A stretch of 13,672 bases of DNA from JALRAP01 sp046302815 (GTDB lineage: Bacteria > Bacteroidota > Bacteroidia > AKYH767-A > OLB10). The DNA is taken from the NCBI GenBank assembly GCA_046302815.1, contig JBKCHO010000077.1, positions 1 to 13,672 on the forward strand, in the 5' to 3' direction. The notes below the pieces were generated by a model. The model made no database searches and was not told the origin of the DNA. It worked only from the letters and a program-made list of their open reading frames with translations. The translations under genes were made by a program, and so were the position numbers. This document shows, in pieces, positions 7,023 to 13,672 of the stretch (its first letter is position 1; each line of letters begins with the position of its first letter).

Positions 7023-8018
7023 ATGGTAACCGCCCTAGTCGTCGTCATCATACTGGCACTGATTTTCGATTTCATTAACGGATTTCATGATGCAGCAAAC
7101 TCCATTGCTACCGTTGTATCAACGAAAGTACTCTCACCCCTGGCGGCTGTTGTTTGGGCTGCAGCCTTCAATTTTGTGGCTTATTGGTTCTTCGAGCTTA
7201 AGGTAGCCGACACCGTTTCGAAGACGGTAAGGCCTGAGAGCATCACCTTGGTTGTTGTAATGGCTGGTCTCATCGCCGCCATCATTTGGAACCTTTTCAC
7301 TTGGTGGTTGGGCATACCTTCGAGTTCATCACACACACTAATAGGCGGATTTGCAGGAGCAGGGGTCGCGCATGCCGGCAGCTTCGAGGCTCTGCAAATG
7401 TCGAAAATCATGCCTACCCTGTACTTCATCGTTTTAGCGCCGGTCATCGGACTACTCCTGTCGTACATAGTAGCGGCAATCACCATGCATATTTGCAAAA
7501 AATCAAACCCAAGTAAGGTTGATACCTCCTTCAGAAGGCTACAGCTATTGTCGTCGGCTTTATACAGCCTTGGGCATGGTGGTAACGACGCGCAAAAAGT
7601 CATTGGTATCATCGCAGCAGCCATGTTGGCCAACGGTATGATAGAAGACATACACCACATCCCCGCATGGGTACCACTTTCATGCTACACAGCCATCGCA
7701 GTAGGAACCCTTTTCGGAGGTTGGAGGATTGTGAAAACAATGGGACAGAAAGTAACCAAGCTAACTCCATTTGAAGGATTCGCTGCTGAAACCGCAGGAG
7801 CAATCACCCTGTTTGTAACTCAATTCTTTAAAATCCCAGTATCAACCACACACACAATCACAGGTTCTATTATCGGAGTTGGATTAACCAAGCGTATTTC
7901 GGCAGTTAGATGGGGAGTAACTTTTCAATTGGTGTGGGCGTGGGTACTAACAATCCCGGTTTCAGGGTTACTGGCTTGGATCATTTTGAGGATATTGGAG
8001 ACATTCCTCCAGCATTGA
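7023..8018 (+). CDS. pit: PiT family low-affinity inorganic phosphate transporter
   Basis: The protein has 331 residues with about ten hydrophobic spans. It carries the two inverted PiT signature halves: DFINGFHDAANSIAT (16-30) with GIPSSSSHTLIGG (97-109), and SLGHGGNDAQKVIGI (182-196) with IPVSTTHTITGSIIGVG (271-287). The GFHDAAN and GHGGNDAQK loops form the phosphate and cation site in this family, and the SSSHT/STTHT repeats are the matching re-entrant elements. It should move phosphate into the cytoplasm coupled to protons or sodium; which ion cannot be decided. The length is that of the short PiT form common in Bacteroidota and archaea, shorter than E. coli PitA (about 500 residues) because the central cytoplasmic loop is small. 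It forms a two-gene operon with the DUF47 gene. No clear terminator follows. Confidence 0.95.
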   Translation: MVTALVVVIILALIFDFINGFHDAANSIATVVSTKVLSPLAAVVWAAAFNFVAYWFFELKVADTVSKTVRPESITLVVVMAGLIAAIIWNLFTWWLGIPSSSSHTLIGGFAGAGVAHAGSFEALQMSKIMPTLYFIVLAPVIGLLLSYIVAAITMHICKKSNPSKVDTSFRRLQLLSSALYSLGHGGNDAQKVIGIIAAAMLANGMIEDIHHIPAWVPLSCYTAIAVGTLFGGWRIVKTMGQKVTKLTPFEGFAAETAGAITLFVTQFFKIPVSTTHTITGSIIGVGLTKRISAVRWGVTFQLVWAWVLTIPVSGLLAWIILRILETFLQH

Positions 8019-8166
8019 TATCCAAGGTGTTCCCTGTTCAATGAAGTTAGATGATTGAGCAACCTAGCTCTTCCGAAATGCCTAATCCCAAAATGTTGTA
8101 AATTTGCATAAACAAGCACCTAAGGTATTGTTTATTGTTTTGATTACCAATTAATTAACACAACTG
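8019..8166. other. intergenic region between pit and leucine dehydrogenase
   Basis: This 148-nt gap contains the candidate -7 element at 8099-8106. A 6-bp inverted repeat (8013-8018 with 8038-8043) overlaps the pit stop codon but has a 19-nt loop and no T-tract, so it is not a credible terminator. Nothing else was recognised. Confidence 0.4.
8099..8106 (+). promoter_or_regulatory. candidate -7 element for the leucine dehydrogenase gene
   Basis: TAAATTTG matches TAnnTTTG exactly in the 148-nt gap after the pit gene and would give a leader of roughly 55 nt. No good -33 element is seen at the right distance. A second T-rich site near 8127-8141 is a poorer match. Confidence 0.38.
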
Positions 8167-9273
8167 ATGATTGAGGTAACGGAATATAAAGAAGCTGTTG
8201 CAAAGCAAGACACGGTTTTCGGACCTATGTCTACGGCTGGCCACGAACAAGTAGTGTTTTGTCACGACCATGAAACCGGCCTCAAAGCCATCATAGCCAT
8301 ACACAACACCGTACTAGGACCCGCTCTCGGAGGCACACGCATGTGGAAATACAACAATGAAGGCGAGGCCCTTCAGGATGTGTTGCGTTTGTCTAGGGGA
8401 ATGACATTCAAAGCAGCTATCAGTGGATTGAACCTTGGAGGAGGAAAAGCCGTGATCATTGGCGACTCCAAAAAAGATAAATCCGAACCGATGTTTCGCA
8501 GGTTTGGAAAGTTCGTAAACAGCCTTAGCGGGAAATACATTACCGCTGAAGATGTAGGTACCTCCACGAAAGACATGGAATATGTCAGAATGGAAACCAA
8601 ACATGTAACTGGCCTGCCCGAATCGATGGGTGGAGGTGGTGATCCATCACCTGTAACTGCATACGGTGTTTACATGGGCATGAAAGCATCCGCCAAACAC
8701 AAATGGGGTCATGATGGATTGAATGGCAAAAAAGTAGTCGTTCAAGGCGTTGGACATGTTGGTGAAAACCTGGTTAAATTCCTGATGAAGGAAGGAGCTG
8801 ATGTTTCAATCATAGACATCAATGAAGAACAACTAAAAAAGGTAGCAACGATCACCAAAGCCAAGGTGCTTTCATCGACTGATTTTTATGATATGGACAT
8901 GGACATCTATGCTCCATGCGCCTTGGGTGCCACGCTGAATTCCGCGAACATATCCAAACTGAAGTGCTCCATTGTGGCCGGTGCCGCCAACAATCAGTTG
9001 GCAGAAGAATCCGTTCACGGAAACATGTTGATGGAAAAAGGAATTACTTATGCTCCTGACTTCCTCATCAACGCTGGAGGCTTGATCAATGTTTATTCTG
9101 AATTAACCGGATACAACCGTGACAGAGCCATGCAGCAAACGGAGAAAATCTACGATTACACACTAGATATCCTCTCCAAATCCTCAATTGAGAAAATCCC
9201 GACCTATTTGGCCGCAACCAGAATGGCTGAAAAACGAATTGCCGACATCGGTAAGGTCAAATTGGGCTTCTGA
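8167..9273 (+). CDS. ldh: leucine (branched-chain amino acid) dehydrogenase, Glu/Leu/Phe/Val dehydrogenase family
   Basis: The protein has 368 residues, the usual length for leucine dehydrogenase. It catalyses the reversible NAD-dependent oxidative deamination of leucine, and often valine and isoleucine, to the 2-oxo acid and ammonia in the cytoplasm. The N-terminal substrate domain has GPALGGTRMW (51-60), then GMTFKAAISGLNLGGGKAVI, in which K82 and K94 correspond to the substrate-binding and catalytic lysines of characterised enzymes, and TAEDVGT (126-132). The Rossmann domain has GVGHVGENL (194-202) followed by the acidic end of the second strand (IIDIN, 215-219). APCALGATLN (249-258), VAGAANNQL (270-278) and PDFLINAGGLINV (297-309) are also typical. 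Leucine, valine and phenylalanine dehydrogenases are close relatives, so exact specificity is inference. The neighbours do not belong to the same pathway, so it is probably a separate unit with its own promoter. Confidence 0.9.
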   Translation: MIEVTEYKEAVAKQDTVFGPMSTAGHEQVVFCHDHETGLKAIIAIHNTVLGPALGGTRMWKYNNEGEALQDVLRLSRGMTFKAAISGLNLGGGKAVIIGDSKKDKSEPMFRRFGKFVNSLSGKYITAEDVGTSTKDMEYVRMETKHVTGLPESMGGGGDPSPVTAYGVYMGMKASAKHKWGHDGLNGKKVVVQGVGHVGENLVKFLMKEGADVSIIDINEEQLKKVATITKAKVLSSTDFYDMDMDIYAPCALGATLNSANISKLKCSIVAGAANNQLAEESVHGNMLMEKGITYAPDFLINAGGLINVYSELTGYNRDRAMQQTEKIYDYTLDILSKSSIEKIPTYLAATRMAEKRIADIGKVKLGF

Positions 9274-9301
9274 ACTATTTTCAAATACTAAATTTCATCC
9301 T

Positions 9302-10243
9302 ATGCTAAGTCGCCGGCATCTCCGGATCCGTGTCATGCAGGCGCTGTACGCTTGGTACCAAACGGAGGATCCCAACCTTAAAACTTCCGTTGACAATCTT
9401 TTCAAAGGCACATCGAGGAGCTACGACCTCTACCTTTATTTGTTAAACCTGTTAAATGAAATATCAACCGAAGAGGAAAGGTACATAGCCGACTTGCCTC
9501 CAAGGATGACAGCAGCAGAGTATGATCACCTGTTTCATTTGAAACAAAATTCCTTCATCGACTTTTTGTCGACGAATAAGGAGTTTCAAGAACAACTCAA
9601 AAGCCGCAAAATATCCGGAACAAAAGACATAGATCTGATCAGGAAGGTTTATCACCAACTTCGACAAAAAGATGAGTACCGGAACTATGTTTCCAAACAG
9701 GATCACTCGGAAAAAGAAGAAATCGAGTTTTGTGCCTTTGTTTTTAAAAATGTCATTTCCGCCTCTGAAGCGTTAATGAATTCAATGGAAGAACAAAACA
9801 TTTGGTGGGCTGAGGCTTTGGAATTGGTGAATAGCATGGTATTAAAAACCATCAAGGTGGCTCATCCAGAAAAAAAAGGTCAGTTTGAACTGTTGCCGGA
9901 ATTCAGGGATGAGGAGGAGGATAAGGAGTTCATGGAAAAGTTGTTTTCGGAAACCATCAGGCATGACGCCGAATACGAGAAGCTGGTGGGTGAAAAGACC
10001 AAAAACTGGGAGTTGGAGCGGATTGCTCTGGTGGATGTTATCCTACTAAAAATGGCCCTATGCGAGATAACCCAATTCTCAAACATTCCTATCAAGGTAA
10101 GCATCAATGAATACATCGACATTTCAAAGGATTACAGTACTCCCAAAAGCAAAGTATTCATTAACGGTGTGATCGATAAGCTAGTAATCGACTTGAAGTC
10201 GACGGGTGCTATTCAAAAAACCGGAAGAGGATTACTTGAATAA
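9302..10243 (+). CDS. nusB: transcription antitermination factor NusB, long Bacteroidota form
   Basis: The protein has 313 residues. The N-terminus MLSRRHLRIRVMQALYAW matches the RR-(x)-R--(V/A)-QALYA start of NusB, and the C-terminal part (about 236-295) matches the NusB end: WELERIALVDVILLKMALCEI, IPIKVSINEYIDISKDYS, then KVFINGVIDKL. Between them lies a long helical, charged segment (about 60-210) absent from the roughly 140-residue E. coli protein. This extended form is usual in Bacteroidota. NusB with NusE (S10) binds boxA RNA and supports rRNA antitermination; the role here is taken from the family. The reading frame stays open upstream to 9188, inside the dehydrogenase gene, but those codons are a shadow; the ATG at 9302 begins exactly where the family does. 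It starts 28 nt after the dehydrogenase stop and heads the nusB-to-coaE block. Confidence 0.92.
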   Translation: MLSRRHLRIRVMQALYAWYQTEDPNLKTSVDNLFKGTSRSYDLYLYLLNLLNEISTEEERYIADLPPRMTAAEYDHLFHLKQNSFIDFLSTNKEFQEQLKSRKISGTKDIDLIRKVYHQLRQKDEYRNYVSKQDHSEKEEIEFCAFVFKNVISASEALMNSMEEQNIWWAEALELVNSMVLKTIKVAHPEKKGQFELLPEFRDEEEDKEFMEKLFSETIRHDAEYEKLVGEKTKNWELERIALVDVILLKMALCEITQFSNIPIKVSINEYIDISKDYSTPKSKVFINGVIDKLVIDLKSTGAIQKTGRGLLE

Positions 10244-10264
10244 ACCATTGCATCTGCTGTTTGT

Positions 10265-10272
10265 TAAATTTG
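10265..10272 (+). promoter_or_regulatory. candidate -7 element upstream of the DUF1573 lipoprotein gene
   Basis: TAAATTTG matches TAnnTTTG exactly and lies 27 nt before the ATG at 10300, in the 56-nt gap after nusB. The -33 position is not well conserved. It could give the DUF1573-yajC-YbbR-coaE genes transcription independent of nusB. Confidence 0.42.
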
Positions 10273-10299
10273 TCATTCCAAACTCATCAACCTATCACC

Positions 10300-10779
10300 A
10301 TGAAATCAAATAAGATATCACTTTCGCTTTTGGCGTCCGTGCTCATCCTGCTTTGGTCTTGCAGTGGAAGCCAAAATGGAGGCAACGAAAGCAACAACAT
10401 TACCCCTGAAGTAGTGAATAACCCGGCTACGGCCGAAGGTGACGCTCCGGATGCCGCAGCGGTTCCTGTATTCGAATTCGAGAAAGATAACCATGAGTTC
10501 GGCGAAATCGTGGATGGAGAAGTGGTTAGCTACACTTTCAAATTCAAAAACACAGGTAATGCGCCTCTAGTAATCTCATCAGCCTCGGCAAGCTGTGGTT
10601 GTACCGTGCCAGAATTCACTAAAGATCCAGTGCAACCCGGACAAGAGGGAGCCGTCAGTGTGTCCTTCGACAGCAAGGGCAAATCAGGAATGACTTCAAA
10701 AACCGTTACTCTGATTGCCAACACCATTCCTAATACCAAAGTACTAACCGTTAGCGCAGACATTCAATCTAAAAAATAA
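10300..10779 (+). CDS. DUF1573 domain lipoprotein
   Basis: The protein has 159 residues from the ATG at 10300. It begins with a lipoprotein signal (MKSNKISLSLLASVLILLWS then C21); the residue before Ser in the lipobox is Trp, which is unusual. Residues 22-52 are a Ser/Asn/Ala/Pro-rich linker. From about 53 to 157 lies a DUF1573 domain, an Ig-like fold: FEFEKDNHEFGEI, VSYTFKFKNTGNAPLVI, SASASCGCTVPEFTKDPVQPGQ, VSVSFDSKGKSG, then KTVTLIANT. The CGC pair inside it is typical of the family. The mature protein should be anchored in the periplasm or outer membrane; no activity is known. The open frame extends upstream to a TTG at 10261, but that would put 13 residues before the signal peptide and overlap the promoter element at 10265-10272, so the ATG is preferred. 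It lies 9 nt before yajC and is probably co-transcribed. Confidence 0.88.
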   Translation: MKSNKISLSLLASVLILLWSCSGSQNGGNESNNITPEVVNNPATAEGDAPDAAAVPVFEFEKDNHEFGEIVDGEVVSYTFKFKNTGNAPLVISSASASCGCTVPEFTKDPVQPGQEGAVSVSFDSKGKSGMTSKTVTLIANTIPNTKVLTVSADIQSKK

Positions 10780-10788
10780 CCAAACAAA

Positions 10789-11124
10789 ATGAACCTGACA
10801 TTTATCTTACTTCAAGCCGCTCCTGGTCAGGGTGGCCTCGGCCCCCAATTGATGATGATACTTTTAATCATCGTGATTTTCTATTTCTTCATGATCAGAC
10901 CGCAGATGAAGAAAGCCAAACAGGAGCGTTTGTTCAAAGACAGCCTTCAAAAAGGCGATAAAATTGTAACCATTGGCGGAATCCATGCCAAAATCGTTGA
11001 GATTGCAGAAACCACTTTCCTCATCGAAGTAGACTCCAATGTGAAGCTCCGAATCGAGAAAACAGCCGTTTCCGCTGAAGCAACCAAAGCCTACAACCCC
11101 AAGACCGAACCTGCTAAAAAATAA
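10789..11124 (+). CDS. yajC: preprotein translocase accessory subunit YajC
   Basis: The protein has 111 residues, typical for YajC. A short N-terminal periplasmic part (with a Gly/Pro-rich GQGGLGP segment) is followed by one membrane span (about 20-35) and the hallmark FYFFMIRPQMKKAKQ (31-45). The small cytoplasmic domain has LQKGDKIVTIGGIHAKIVEI (53-72) and ends with a basic, flexible tail. In E. coli YajC associates with SecDF and the SecYEG translocon; no secD or secF is in this window. The gene follows the DUF1573 lipoprotein gene by 9 nt and precedes a YbbR-domain gene by 40 nt, an order I recall as common in Bacteroidota. Confidence 0.95.
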   Translation: MNLTFILLQAAPGQGGLGPQLMMILLIIVIFYFFMIRPQMKKAKQERLFKDSLQKGDKIVTIGGIHAKIVEIAETTFLIEVDSNVKLRIEKTAVSAEATKAYNPKTEPAKK

Positions 11125-11164
11125 TTAACTTTCAGATTCTCCATGATTGAAGCACGGAATTGAA

Positions 11165-12133
11165 ATGGAAGAATCGAAGGCTAATAAAAACAACCTTAAG
11201 GCCTTCCTGAAACGGTTTAAACCGAACAGGAAGGCCTTGGCTTTTTCCCTTTGCTTGTTCATAGCCACCTCAGCATGGATCGCCAATGCTTTGACTGGCA
11301 TTTATGAGACCGTTTATGTAATTCCCCTCTCCTACCAAAACCAGCCTTTCAGCACTAGACTGGAGGGCGATTTACCTCAGAACGGTCGATTCCATTATCA
11401 AGGAACTGGATGGGAATTGCTGGGATTGTATCTGAGTACATTTCCAGACTCCATCGTTGTTGACTTGGGGGGTGATAAATCAGGAAAAGCCAAAACGATC
11501 AAGATTAGATCGTTGTCACTGGTTTCACAACTTCCAGCATCTCCCCTGCCTTACAAAATTGAACCCGAATGGATATCACCCGGGCTCGTCAACGAATCCT
11601 CCAAAAAAATACCGGTAATACCCCTATTGAAAATTAATTACAAAAACAGATTTGATGCAACAGGCTTACCGAAACTATACCCAGACAGTGTAAGGATATC
11701 GGGGCCGCCTCAAGCTTTAAAAGGCATTGCCTCCATTAAAACCTTCCCCATTCAAATGGCGGATGTTTTCTCGGATGTCTCAACCATGGTGGAATTGGAA
11801 AAGCAATTGCCAGCTGGGGTATTTGCTTCCCATAATCAAGTCAAAGTATTTGTCCCGGTTTCCGAATTCACTGAGTCGTCACTTTTAGTGGATGTAAATC
11901 AACCGTCCGGTTCTAAGGAGAAAATCAAAATCATACCATCCAAGGTCAAAATTACCTTCCGCTCCCAATTGGAGCTTGTTGGTTCTTTTCAGCCCAACCA
12001 GTTCAAAGCTGAAATACAACTCAAACAACTTGGCGAAAACCGGCCACTAATGGTGTCAATCGTGAAACAACCAGAGGGTGTAAAAAGCTTACGAATTGAC
12101 CCACCTACTGTGGAATACCTTATAGAACCATGA
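11165..12133 (+). CDS. YbbR-like domain protein (CdaR-like), membrane anchored
   Basis: The protein has 322 residues from the ATG at 11165. A short basic cytoplasmic start (MEESKANKNNLKAF, KRFKPNRK) leads into one membrane span (about 24-42, ALAFSLCLFIATSAWIANAL); the remainder is beta-rich and extracytoplasmic. The first part (YETVYVIPLSYQN) and later pairs of the form (P/L)YPDSVRISGPPQAL with a following IQMADV look like YbbR repeats. In Firmicutes YbbR/CdaR modulates the diadenylate cyclase CdaA; here no cdaA is adjacent, so that role is not shown. A TTG at 11147 in frame is the alternative start, and a six-codon ORF (11143-11163) ends one base before the ATG. The stop overlaps the coaE start in an ATGA, indicating coupling to coaE. 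The family call comes from overall layout and position, with weaker motif support than its neighbours. Confidence 0.78.
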   Translation: MEESKANKNNLKAFLKRFKPNRKALAFSLCLFIATSAWIANALTGIYETVYVIPLSYQNQPFSTRLEGDLPQNGRFHYQGTGWELLGLYLSTFPDSIVVDLGGDKSGKAKTIKIRSLSLVSQLPASPLPYKIEPEWISPGLVNESSKKIPVIPLLKINYKNRFDATGLPKLYPDSVRISGPPQALKGIASIKTFPIQMADVFSDVSTMVELEKQLPAGVFASHNQVKVFVPVSEFTESSLLVDVNQPSGSKEKIKIIPSKVKITFRSQLELVGSFQPNQFKAEIQLKQLGENRPLMVSIVKQPEGVKSLRIDPPTVEYLIEP

Positions 12134-12753
12134 AGCCGATCCGAATAGGAATAACCGGTGGTATTGGAAGCGGAAAATCCATCGTTGCAAAATGCCTGGA
12201 GAAAATGGGGTTCCCCGTTTTCAATGCCGATCGCGAAGCAGCAGCATTACTTTGCTCCGAATCCACAGTCGTGAATCAGGTTAAAATAGCCTTCGGAGAG
12301 AATGCTTACCTACCGAGTGGATTGCCCAATAAGGATCACATCGCCTCCTTGGTATTTTCAAATCCATCTAAGTTACAAGAGCTTAATAGCATTATACATC
12401 CTGCTGTAAGTATCCGATTTGAGGATTGGTGTCGTCAAAACAGCCAAAGCAAATTTGTATTTAAAGAGGCTGCGATTTTGTTTGAAAGCGGTGCAGATAG
12501 TCAGGTTCACAAAGTAATCGGTGTGATAGCACCCATGGAGATTCGAATTTCCAGAGTCATGCAACGAGATGGTAAATCCAGAGCACAAATCGAGAAAGTC
12601 ATTCAAAATCAACTACCTCAGAAGGAACTGATTTCCAAATGTAATTTTATAATCCAAAACGACGACAAGCACCCTGTGCTTCCGGCATTGTTAGAAATTT
12701 TAGATCAACTATCCACAACAACCAAACGAATTGATGGAACCTCTGGCCATTGA
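12130..12753 (+). CDS. coaE: dephospho-CoA kinase
   Basis: The protein has 207 residues, normal for CoaE, which phosphorylates the ribose 3'-hydroxyl of dephospho-CoA with ATP in the last step of CoA synthesis in the cytoplasm. The P-loop is GITGGIGSGKS (7-17). It is followed by the conserved FNADREA (31-37), in which D34 is the likely catalytic acid, by LNSIIHPAV (85-93), by the substrate-binding lid, and by MQRDGKSRAQIEKVIQNQ (144-161), the Arg-rich nucleotide-binding helix region. EAAILFESG (113-121) takes the place of the common P-LLFE motif. The ATG overlaps the TGA of the YbbR gene by 4 nt (ATGA), and its own end overlaps the following exonuclease gene by 20 nt, so all three are probably read from one mRNA. 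Confidence 0.95.
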   Translation: MKPIRIGITGGIGSGKSIVAKCLEKMGFPVFNADREAAALLCSESTVVNQVKIAFGENAYLPSGLPNKDHIASLVFSNPSKLQELNSIIHPAVSIRFEDWCRQNSQSKFVFKEAAILFESGADSQVHKVIGVIAPMEIRISRVMQRDGKSRAQIEKVIQNQLPQKELISKCNFIIQNDDKHPVLPALLEILDQLSTTTKRIDGTSGH

Positions 12754-13672
12754 AAGAAGTTCCAACGGACTTTTTTTTCGTCCAGGGGACTTTTACCTGG
12801 ATCCCAAAAAGCGGGTTGAAAAGGCCGTCATTTCACATGGGCATGCAGATCATGCCCTTGCAACCAATGGCCATGTATGGTGTACTCCTGGCACTGCCGC
12901 CATCATGAGGGCTCGATACGCGGATCGTTTGAAGTCGAAATTGACCGAAGTGCCATTCGGTGAGTCTTTTGAAATAAATGGTGTTTCGGTATGTTTCTAC
13001 GGCGCCGGACATGTGTTGGGATCCGCTCAAACGCTTATTGAACATGAGGGGATAAAGTATTGCTATACAGGAGACTTTAAAACAAAGCCGGATGATTCCT
13101 GCGAACCATTCCAAGTGATTAAATGCGATGTATTGATCACGGAAACCACTTTTGCAGACCCTACCTATGTGCATCCTGAGGATCAATTGGAGTTGAATCA
13201 ATTAGACAGATATCTTCCATTCAACTGGGTTGTTGGTGCCTATAGTTTGGGAAAAGCCCAAAGGATTACAAGCTTACTATCGAAACGATTTCCCGAACGA
13301 AAAATCATGGTGCATGCCGAACCTGCTGTTTTTCATAAGGTTTATGAACATCATGGTTACAATCTTGGCACCTGGGAGCACTACGATAGGCATGAGCTTA
13401 AAGCTGATGCAAAATTCATTCTTATTGTTCCACCCAAGGTATTGTCGAGTTATCATGGGAAACCCGGCATGGTAACCATGTTTGCCACCGGCTGGTTAAG
13501 ACCCTATATCAGGTCAACCCATCATTTACGCATTAGCGATCATGCCGATTGGAATGAGCTACTAAACCTCATCGATTCCTGTGGGGCAAAAGCCATTATG
13601 ACCGTTCACGGTGATGGAATGACATTGAAAAGCCATTTGGAAGCGGTATCTCCTAATATTAAAGTATATATT
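12734..13672 (+). CDS. metallo-beta-lactamase-fold exonuclease, DNA-ligase-associated type (3' end missing)
   Basis: This frame is open for 313 codons to the right edge with no stop, so the gene is cut off. The protein begins MEPLAIERSSNGLFFRPGDF. The metal-binding motif H-x-H-x-D-H is ISHGHADH (33-40), followed by AGHVLGSAQ (91-99, H93), YTGDFKTKPD (111-120, D114), ITETTF (135-140), YSLGKAQR (170-177), RISDHADW (266-273, H270) and TVHGDG (290-295, H292). This order matches MBL/beta-CASP nucleases of the ligase-associated exonuclease family, in which PAGDFYIDP and ALGKAQR stretches are typical. In that family an ATP-dependent DNA ligase is usually encoded next door; it would lie beyond the right edge. 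The ATG at 12734 is inside the end of coaE (20-nt overlap) and places the conserved RPGDFYLDP at residue 16. A run of eight T at about 12771-12778 is in frame as sequenced. Confidence 0.87.
   Translation, partial: MEPLAIERSSNGLFFRPGDFYLDPKKRVEKAVISHGHADHALATNGHVWCTPGTAAIMRARYADRLKSKLTEVPFGESFEINGVSVCFYGAGHVLGSAQTLIEHEGIKYCYTGDFKTKPDDSCEPFQVIKCDVLITETTFADPTYVHPEDQLELNQLDRYLPFNWVVGAYSLGKAQRITSLLSKRFPERKIMVHAEPAVFHKVYEHHGYNLGTWEHYDRHELKADAKFILIVPPKVLSSYHGKPGMVTMFATGWLRPYIRSTHHLRISDHADWNELLNLIDSCGAKAIMTVHGDGMTLKSHLEAVSPNIKVYI

Noticed and set aside
8013..8043. Inverted repeat overlapping the stop of the phosphate permease gene.
   Set aside because: Six base pairs with a 19-nt loop and no T-tract are compatible with chance.
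9188..9301. Open frame upstream of nusB inside the dehydrogenase gene, which could give NusB 38 extra residues.
   Set aside because: The extra residues are out of frame with a clear dehydrogenase coding region, and NusB homology begins at the ATG at 9302.
12833..13201. 122-codon open frame on the minus strand opposite the exonuclease.
   Set aside because: It is the shadow of a well-supported metallo-beta-lactamase-fold gene on the plus strand.
13230..13475. 81-codon plus-strand open frame within the exonuclease region.
   Set aside because: It is in a different frame from the exonuclease, whose conserved motifs (YSLGKAQR, SDHAD) continue straight through this stretch.

Overview
The window looks like the chromosome of a member of the Bacteroidota, probably from the flavobacterial/cytophagal side. 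Four things support this. There is a very large secreted protein with SprB-type repeats and a type IX secretion (gliding-motility-associated) C-terminal domain. There are Bacteroidota-typical proteins such as a DUF3276 PUR-like protein and a 313-residue long form of NusB. Several genes carry promoter -7 elements matching the Bacteroidota TAnnTTTG pattern. Finally, the partial gene at the left edge reads as the Bacteroidota-type housekeeping sigma factor. No tRNA, rRNA, CRISPR array, insertion sequence or phage gene was seen.

Left part (1-6204), all on the minus strand. Read in transcription order it holds: a small DUF983 zinc-ribbon membrane protein (5809-6189); an ABC exporter half-transporter with an Asp in place of the catalytic Glu (3740-5554); a DUF3276 nucleic-acid-binding protein with its own clear promoter (3280-3639); a 911-residue surface or secreted repeat protein (436-3171); and the start of rpoD, running off the left edge (1-206). 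Spacing and promoter signals suggest mostly separate transcription units rather than one operon.

Right part (6331-13672), all on the plus strand, divergent from the left part at about 6190-6370. A DUF47/PhoU-like protein and a PiT phosphate permease form a two-gene phosphate-uptake operon (6370-8018). A leucine dehydrogenase-type enzyme follows (8167-9273). Then comes a compact block: nusB, a DUF1573 lipoprotein, yajC, a YbbR-domain protein, coaE, and a metallo-beta-lactamase-fold exonuclease of the DNA-ligase-associated type that runs off the right edge (12734-13672). The last three genes are tightly packed or overlapping (ATGA overlap, then a 20-nt overlap), so they are probably co-transcribed and translationally coupled.

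Most of this is core housekeeping: transcription, phosphate uptake, amino-acid catabolism, CoA synthesis and Sec accessory function. The accessory element is the T9SS repeat protein, which contains a recent-looking duplication of a roughly 226-residue composite block. No complete new defence or mobile system is visible. The points most worth checking are the surface protein's architecture and Cys-rich N-terminal region, the degenerate Walker B of the ABC protein, the start-site corrections, and the extended NusB.
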